Assembly: GCA_905221605.1 (NCBI GenBank)
Contig: CAJNDS010000357.1
Location: forward strand, 1-64,000
Direction: 5' to 3'
DNA length: 64,000 bases
Origin: Symbiodinium natans
Lineage: Eukaryota; Sar; Dinophyceae; Suessiales; Symbiodiniaceae
The translations under genes and the position numbers were made by a program. Positions 57,698 to 64,000 of the stretch are shown piece after piece (position 1 is the stretch's first letter; every line of letters starts with the position of its first letter). The notes beneath the pieces were generated by a model that saw only the letters and a program-made list of their open reading frames with translations, made no database searches and was not told where the DNA came from.

Positions 57698-58998
57698 GAG
57701 CTGTGGGCTCGCTCCAATGGGCAGCGCAGATGTGCTGCAGCGCAGCACTTGGATGCGCTCAGGCGCGTGCCTCTGAGTTGCATGCTTGGGAAAAAGCTGT
57801 TGCGACCACCGCAAATGAAGAATCCTCGTTTTCTCCGTCAGCTTGGCGTCGCGTGATGACGATGCGAACGTCTGTAGACTGGTGCAACTTTTATCGATGA
57901 CCGCTGCAAGCGCTGGAGATGCCTCTGGTACGCAGCACATGTGCGGCAAGTGGGGGCGGCAAGTGTCGTTGTGGATGACATCTCGCAAGCCAAGGCTGCA
58001 GGTCCCACAGGTGTGTCCTCATGTGCCTCCATAGCGAAGTCGACGCCAGGTCAGTGCCAGGGCCGAATGTTGCAAGACGACGAGACATGCTGTCCAAGCT
58101 TGGCCGAGCAGCAAGTGTTGTTGTCGGTGACCTTTTTAGCGCTGTCTTCCTCCTCCACTCCGAAGCTGCTTGAAGCAGCTAGTTTGGGAAGTTCTGCCAA
58201 AAGCTCCGTTGCCAGGCCGAAGTCGTAAGGAACGACAAGCATGAGTTGAGCAACGCAGCATAAGAAACGCGACTCAGCTTTGCACTGGCCTGGAAACCCA
58301 ACGCAAGAAGCCAGCGCAGAGGCTGCCTTGCATCCAGACGCAGGGTGGCACTGGACCGCGAGTGGGAGGAGTGGGTGTGGGAATGGAGTGAAGTGGACTG
58401 GAGGCGGCGACGCAGAAACTGAGAGTCCTGTGGTCTGTGGTGACGGGGTGGTAACGCCCCCAATTTGGCGCCACACTTCCTAGGACCTAGGGTGCTCGAC
58501 GAAGATTGGTTCCAGATTCAGCGTAGCTGGAGTCATTCTGTGTGCAAATGCAGCACGCCCTTCCATTCAAACCAGGCATCTTGCTTTGTGAGTCGCAGGG
58601 TCAAAGCATGCTAAGCTGATTGTAAACGCGGCTTGTCACGGCGAAGTGTTCAGGGCAGAAGCTCCCTACACTCTAGGCAGGGACAGGGCTGCAACGACCG
58701 GGCCAGCTGGGCTGATGGAATATGCTAAACTTGGGACAGTGTGATCTGGGGCGCGCTCCGGTCTGGAGCCACGCAGACAGCAGAGGACACGGGTCCGTTG
58801 GCCCCATGGCTGTCACCTCTGCCCGCAGGATCAGAATTCCATGTCAAGCAGTTCGTAAACTGACGCAGATCTTTGAGCTTTGGGGAAAACAGTGAAAGGT
58901 GGGACATCAGAAGGCTAGCGTAAGTGCTGCAAGTCTTGCAGCAAGCATGGCGATAGCGGCGTATAAGACAGCACATCTTGCAAGCAGCCGCGCCAGCC

Positions 58999-59727
58999 AT
59001 GGGGGCTATCGAAAGCTGTTGCGGTCCTCGCCAGCGCTGCCAAGAAGCTCCTCCGAACGATCGGCTGGACCGTGCACGCGCGCAGCCAGCTTCTCAAGAA
59101 GCTCAGGGACAGAGGCGGGCGGCCGTCGCAAAGCAGCAGACAGAAACAGCCTTGGAGTGGATGCGTAACTAAGTCAGACAGTCAGACATGTCTTTGAGCG
59201 CAGGTCGCCTGGAGGCCACAGCCTGACGGAGCAAGAGGATGCGCTAACACAAGGGAAGCCTCTTCATTCAGCCGATGGTGCAGCGAGTTGCCCTGCTGAG
59301 GATTCTGAACCGCGTGGTGTTGAAGAGGAGCAGGAGGAGGTTCGTTTGGTGGAGCGAAGCACCTTCATCTCCTACGAGCCGGTGGCTCCCAGGCTTTTGG
59401 CGTTACAGCGCTCGCGCAGCGAGCCTGCGCTCCTCAGCCGAGAACGGAGAAGATGCGGGGCAGGAGCCCCAGGAGCCTCAAAAGCCGCAGGAGCCGGAGC
59501 CCCAGCCGGCTCAGCCGGCTCAGCCGGATCCGGGCAAGTCCTTTGAGCACATCCACGCCTACTTGCCGTGCCATCCGACAGATAGCCCTTTCGAGCCGCC
59601 TGCCTATTGGGAGCTGCCCGCCTGGGCCTGGGAGCGGAGGGCGGTGCGGCGCCGCACCCCGCGCTTCAAGCTGCTGAACGCGATCCGACAACCGAACGGG
59701 GAGACAAAATGGGTCCCGTTCCCATGA
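58999..59727 (+). pseudogene. Array gene copy 3, frame-shifted
   Basis: It carries the same 5-bp deletion as copy 2 (at 59,437/59,438) and the same alternative 150-codon frame from 59,275. It differs from copy 2 by loss of one CAG codon in exon 1 (three Gln to two). The shared deletion indicates copies 2 and 3 arose from one another after the deletion. Exon 1 is 58,999-59,162, with a GC donor at 59,163 and an AG|G acceptor before 59,204. Confidence 0.5.
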
Positions 59728-60643
59728 GAGCTGTGGGCTCGCTCCAATGGGCAGCGCAGATGTGCTGCAGCGCAGCACTTGGATGCGCTCAGGCGCGTGC
59801 CTCTGAGTTGCATGCTTGGGAAAAAGCTGTTGCGACCACCGCAAATGAAGAATCCTCGTTTTCTCCGTCAGCTTGGCGTCGCGTGATGACGATGCGAACG
59901 TCTGTAGACTGGTGCAACTTTTATCGATGACCGCTGCAAGCGCTGGAGATGCCTCTGGTACGCAGCACATGTGCGGCAAGTGGGGGCGGCAAGTGTCGTT
60001 GTGGATGACATCTCGCAAGCCAAGGCTGCAGGTCCCACAGGTGTGTCCTCATGTGCCTCCATAGCGAAGTCGACGCCAGGTCAGTGCCAGGGCCGAATGT
60101 TGCAAGACGACGAGACATGCTGTCCAAGCTTGGCCGAGCAGCAAGTGTTGTTGTCGGTGACCTTTTTAGCGCTGTCTTCCTCCTCCACTCCGAAGCTGCT
60201 TGCGGCAGCTAGTTTGGGAAGTTCTGCCAAAAGCTTCGTTGCCAGGCCGAAGTCGTAAGGAACGACAAGCATGAGTTGAGCAACGCAGCATAAGAAACGC
60301 GACTCAGCTTTGCACTGGCCTGGAAACCCAACGCAAGAAGCCAGCGCAGAGGCTGCCTTGCATCCAGACGCAAAGTGGCACTGGACCGCGAGTGGGAGGA
60401 GTGGGTGTGGGAATGGAGTGAAGTGGACTGGAGGCGGCGGCGCAGAAAGTGAGAGTCCTGTGGCTGTCCTTTCCTTTGCAAAATGTTGCAGCTTAAAGGC
60501 AGTGGAAAAGAGCCAGGAAGACCCAGCCGGCATACGCGTGAGCCCCTGGTAACCCCCCCAATTTGGCGTCGCACTTCCTAGGGTGCTCGACGAAGATTGG
60601 TTCCAAATGTAGCATAGCTGGAGTCACTCTGTGTGCAAAGCAG

Positions 60644-60690
60644 AGCCTGCAGAGCCCTTGCAGAGCCCTTGCAGAGCCCTTGCAGAGCAT
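60644..60690. repeat. AGCCCTTGCAG mini-repeat at the array edge
   Basis: Four imperfect copies of an 11-base unit (AGCCCTTGCAG) mark the point where array homology ends. Confidence 0.8.
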
Positions 60691-61109
60691 GGCAAGTCAA
60701 TGCAAATGGTGTGGATGAGTGTTGGCTTTGCTGCTTTGCTTTCCGCGTTTAGAGTGGTTTGGATGCCCAGCTTCCTGGGTCTTGCAAGGCTGCAACAAGG
60801 GGCGGAGGTTTCATCCTGTTGCGGCTGCTGCAGGCCTGAAGTTGATCAGAAGTTGATGCGTGACATGTGCCTCATGCATCTGACGGAGCCAGGTGGTGCA
60901 GATCTCAATGACTGTGCCAGCTCCCCAAAGATCAGTCCCTGTCGTGTCACCTGGGCTTGCGCTGAATCAGGCATGCCAAAAAGACATTCCCACTCGTAAA
61001 GGCTAGTGTAGACATGCACAAGGGGTTAAGTCGGCTCATGGCGAAATTCAGTTCATGCCGGCCAGCATCCAGGAGTCTAGAGGATCCCTGCACGCTGTGG
61101 CAGAGGTGT

Positions 61110-63520
61110 TGCTTTGGACTTGCTAGATTGAGGTCCGTACCCTTGAGCGAATTTGATGGAGATGCCATGGTTGCCAACGTTGCTACGCTGTTGGATGCTT
61201 AGATCTTCATGCACAGTTCATGCAGGTGCTCCCAAAATCTTGTTTCCACGAGAGCCAACTGTCCAAGGCTCCAGATCGATCCTTCGCGAATCAAGATCGT
61301 CTCTGTGCAGAGCAGAGCAAGCCCGGCTGGATTGCTGCCATTGCTCCCTAAATGCGGACCACTGCAAGTTGGGTCCGATACAAGCGCTGGCATGCGCAGC
61401 CTTTATGACCTGCACTTGGGTCAGGCGCAAGTGGCTGCACAAGGTGGTCGCTTGCTGCAGTCTACTGATGGTGTGTGGGGATCTGAGCATGTGTTGGCAC
61501 GACTTCTGGGAGGTGACTAGCAAGACATGGGATTCAACAGTCTGCATTGCCTTGAAGGTCACTGACATTCCAGATAGTGGAAGAGAATCCAGAACCTGTT
61601 CCCGGAGAGGCAGGCCTTAATCTAGAGTACCACGACTAATACAGCTTCTGCTTTGGGCCTGCGAGGCATTCTCTGAGTCGGGCGCTCCGCGAGGACCTTA
61701 GACACGATCATCCGTGCCAACCGTGGATCCCGAAGTAAACCCCAGGAGTCATGCAGGAGTCTACATTTTGGAGTGCTCTGCAGGTGGGCTAAGGCGAGGC
61801 ATCGTCTGAGAAAGCAAAAACCCGAAACCACATGTCTCGGGGCCCCGGGTTGGGCAAAGCCGCACGGCATGACTGTGTCGGCGAGTGGGCTTGTCACAGC
61901 GAAGCCCCAAAGTGTTTTGGCCCATCGGGCATCCATTGCTGCTCAAGCTCCGAGGCCTCCAAATGGCTCTACTTGGGAACAGGTGGTTCCAGCGGCTCCA
62001 GCATCAAATGACACCGCCGGCAATGAGACAGGAAATGCGACAGCAGGACAGCCTGCGCGCCCTTCCCCCTTATACTGGTACCATGGAGGCATCAGCGCCA
62101 GCGCGCTGGTTCTCGAAATCTCCTGTCTGCAGGAGAGGACTCTACAGAAAATGCCTTCGAGTACAGCGCGCAGGGTCTGCAGGAATTGGCAACCCTCGTG
62201 CAGCACTGGCCTGAGAGACTCAGAGCTGGTTTGCTATGGGTCTGCTGATGTCTGCTGGCATGTGCTTGAAGAAGAAGGGACATCTAAGGGTCTTGCAGAA
62301 TGCCTCCGAGGCTCGTGACTCAGGGCTTCCTCCCGCTTCGATTCCCTGCTTTTCGTTTCTTTCGCCCTGCAGACTGGAGCCCTGTCGCAAGCTCTGAATG
62401 CCGACGTCATCATTGAGAGTGTGCCCTGGCTTGTCCTATTGGGCGGGTTGGTCTAAATTTCGGGCCTTTTCTTGGGCACCCTGATCTAGGGGGAATATGT
62501 ATACATACATATATATATACACACACATATATGTAGATATAGTCATCCTTGAATAGATAGAAATTGGGTTTCGGGAGAGGGTTTTACTTTTAGTTTTTTT
62601 TTTGGCGTTTTCCCGCGTTTGTCGAGGAACCCATGCATAGAATCTTGGAACCCATAGATGGAATACCTGAGGAACCCATACAAAAACATTTGAACCCGTA
62701 GACCCCGACCCCTAGGGCGCCTCTTCGCCCTAAACTTTAGGCCAAGATTCTCTCTATCGTTTTGGGGGGCTTTTGATATTTGATGTATCGTTTTGGAAGC
62801 TTGTTTTAACTAGTTTTTTCGGGTTTCCACACATTCCCGATCGAAAGGGCCCATAGATCGGGTATGCGCTGCTCAGATCGAGCTGACGGATACCAGCGAA
62901 CCAGAGGCCCTAGTTTGCTCGGGCTCTCTTGCAGGCAGTGTGTGCACAGTCTTAAAGCATCTAGAACAAGCTTGGTATCATCTCCTCTTCATGTTGGCTG
63001 CTGGAGAAGCCATTGCCAAGAAAGCGTGTCGGGTGCGCCGAAGCTGTTCCACATGTGATCCCGGCTGACAGGCGAACATTACTGATGCGAACGCCACCGA
63101 GACAAACACAACTCTTACTACGTCCACCAGCTCACAAGCGAATGACACTGCCGCCGGAGCCTCAATCATGCAGCTTGCGAGCTTGGTCTTTTGCAAGTGC
63201 TTCGCTCTAAGGATGCTCCGGAAATCGTGGAGGCTGTGCAGCTGCAATCGCCCATAGATTGCAAGAGATTGCAAGGGCCCCTTGCAGGATGATGGCTTGG
63301 TGGCATCTATCCTCATTGGGGTGCGCAGCTTGGGAGATTCAGAAGAAGCGTCGAGAAAGCGTCGAGACCTACTGTAGCTGAGAGCTCCCTGAGCTCTCAG
63401 CTGAGTACCTTGGGCTTCCAGGCTGCAGTCGGTGTCGGAGTGGGTGTGTTGATGATGGGAGTTGGCTACATTGCTTGGCCCCTAGACTTGCGTCCCGCAG
63501 TGACCGGGGGGTGGTTGCAT
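61110..63520 (+). CDS. Candidate multi-exon glycosylated membrane protein
   Basis: Scattered plus-strand exon-like stretches share a style. They are LSEFDGDAMVANVATLLDA (about 61,143-61,200), LQIDPSRIKIVSVQSRASPA (about 61,275-61,335), SNDTAGNETGNATAG (about 62,006-62,050), TGALSQALNADVIIESVPW (about 62,374-62,430), ITDANATETNTTLTTSTS (about 63,078-63,130) and ESSLSSQLSTLGF followed by a membrane helix AAVGVGVGVLMMGVGYIAW (about 63,380-63,478). Clustered N-x-S/T sequons and a late transmembrane segment suggest a surface or secretory-pathway protein. 'DPSRIKIVSV' resembles small repeated domains of dinoflagellate surface proteins. Splice joints, the start and the end are not resolved, and the gene may run off the window. 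Confidence 0.38.
62490..62542. repeat. TA/CA-rich microsatellite
   Basis: Mixed TATA, CATA and CACA dinucleotides form a 50-base AT-rich tract. Confidence 0.85.
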
Positions 63521-63799
63521 ATGGCTGTCTGGTTGCTGGATGTTCACAAACGTTGACTGCGCGTACCGGTTTAGGTGAGGAGACGCCTCTACTCAACTTA
63601 CTCAAGCACTGCCTCGTGCCCAGAAATGCCCAGTGCAGGCAGCAGACAGAAACGCGACCCTCTGTGACTGCAAGGTCCACTCCTCTGACGACCCTGCCAG
63701 TCCGGTGTAGGACTGTCAAGGCAGATCGGGACACGGTGAGGTGAGGTGTCTAGAGACGTGCTAGAAGAAGTATGGAGTGCACTTCGAGATTGCCGGCGC

Positions 63800-63900
63800 A
63801 CCCAGCGTCCCGGGGTGCTGCTGCCGCATTCTGCTGCCGCATCCTGCTGCATGCTGCCGTTGCTGCTACATCATCTGCATCTGCTGCATTTCATGTCTCC
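63800..63900. repeat. CTG/CAT-rich trinucleotide stretch
   Basis: Imperfect CTGCTGC and CATCTGC units recur (for example CTGCTGCCGCAT three times). The plus frame is open, but no product is supported. Confidence 0.6.
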
Positions 63901-64000
63901 TCAGCTTGACGGCGCATCTCAGCACGGAGCCCCAGAGCCCCTGCAACTGCCGCCAGGATGGTCTTCGGGGCAGCTGTAGCTCGTCCCACACGGTGGAGAC

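Larger units (their letters stand above)
54767..60650 (+). repeat. Three-copy tandem array, unit about 2.03 kb
   Basis: Unit 1 runs 54,767-56,763, unit 2 56,764-58,796 and unit 3 58,797 to about 60,650. Units 2 and 3 are offset by 2,033 bases and nearly identical. Unit 1 lacks about 42 bases in its leader (present at about 56,801-56,843 in unit 2) but has 5 extra bases in the coding exon and 2 after the stop. Unit 3 diverges near its end, where about 90 bases (60,463-60,550) replace the equivalent segment. The sequence then fades out near 60,650 in an AGCCCTTGCAG mini-repeat. Each unit carries one copy of the acylated-protein gene described next. Confidence 0.95.

Noticed and set aside
57404-57988. 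Minus-strand 194-codon frame in array copies 2 and 3
   Set aside because: It mirrors the Pro/Gln-rich plus-strand exon (Leu/Arg-rich reverse reading), and its copy-1 counterpart is broken into two frames by the same small indels.
1-64000. Retrotransposon or DNA transposon, CRISPR array, bacterial operon
   Set aside because: No reverse transcriptase, integrase or transposase motif, no regularly spaced repeats with unique spacers, and no ribosome-binding-site-led gene series were seen.

Overview
The window looks like nuclear DNA of a dinoflagellate (Symbiodiniaceae-like), or less likely another alveolate or alga. The evidence is as follows. Recognisable genes are split into many small exons. 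Introns use GC as well as GT donors, and the inferred acceptors are followed by G (AG|G). Telomere-type TTTAGGG repeats occur inside the sequence. All confidently recognised genes lie on the plus strand, as in dinoflagellate unidirectional gene arrays. There is no bacterial-style operon structure. The species assignment is inference.

Layout. 1-13.9 kb: mostly non-coding sequence with simple repeats, one IPT/TIG-like exon near 9.1 kb and a few weak ORFs. 13.96-15.7 kb: an ORF for a B-box-type zinc-binding, multi-pass membrane protein. 15.8-27.6 kb: a large fibrocystin-L/PKHD1L1-like gene (IPT/TIG, PA14, fibrinogen-like region, G8, parallel beta-helix) in at least eleven exons whose phases join cleanly. 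Its 5.2-kb intron (21,211-26,412) holds what looks like a whole aldo-keto reductase gene on the same strand. 27.7-28.4 kb: a dual-specificity-phosphatase-like gene. 30.6-32.1 kb: poly(ADP-ribose) glycohydrolase. 32-54.7 kb: mostly unrecognised sequence with candidate exons, TTTAGGG tracts, an 8-bp CTCTCTCG satellite and other simple repeats. 54.77-60.65 kb: three tandem copies of a unit of about 2.03 kb, each carrying a two-exon gene with an N-terminal acylation motif. Copies 2 and 3 share a 5-bp deletion that shifts the frame. 60.7-64 kb: scattered exons of a probable N-glycosylated, membrane-anchored protein.

The genes do not form an obvious pathway. The points of most interest are the nested aldo-keto reductase, the domain makeup of the PKHD1L1-like protein, the mixed GC/GT intron donors, and the tandem array with its frame switch. 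Gene 5' and 3' ends, and every gene called 'candidate', need transcript data. No spliced-leader sequence, tRNA, rRNA or intact transposon was recognised.
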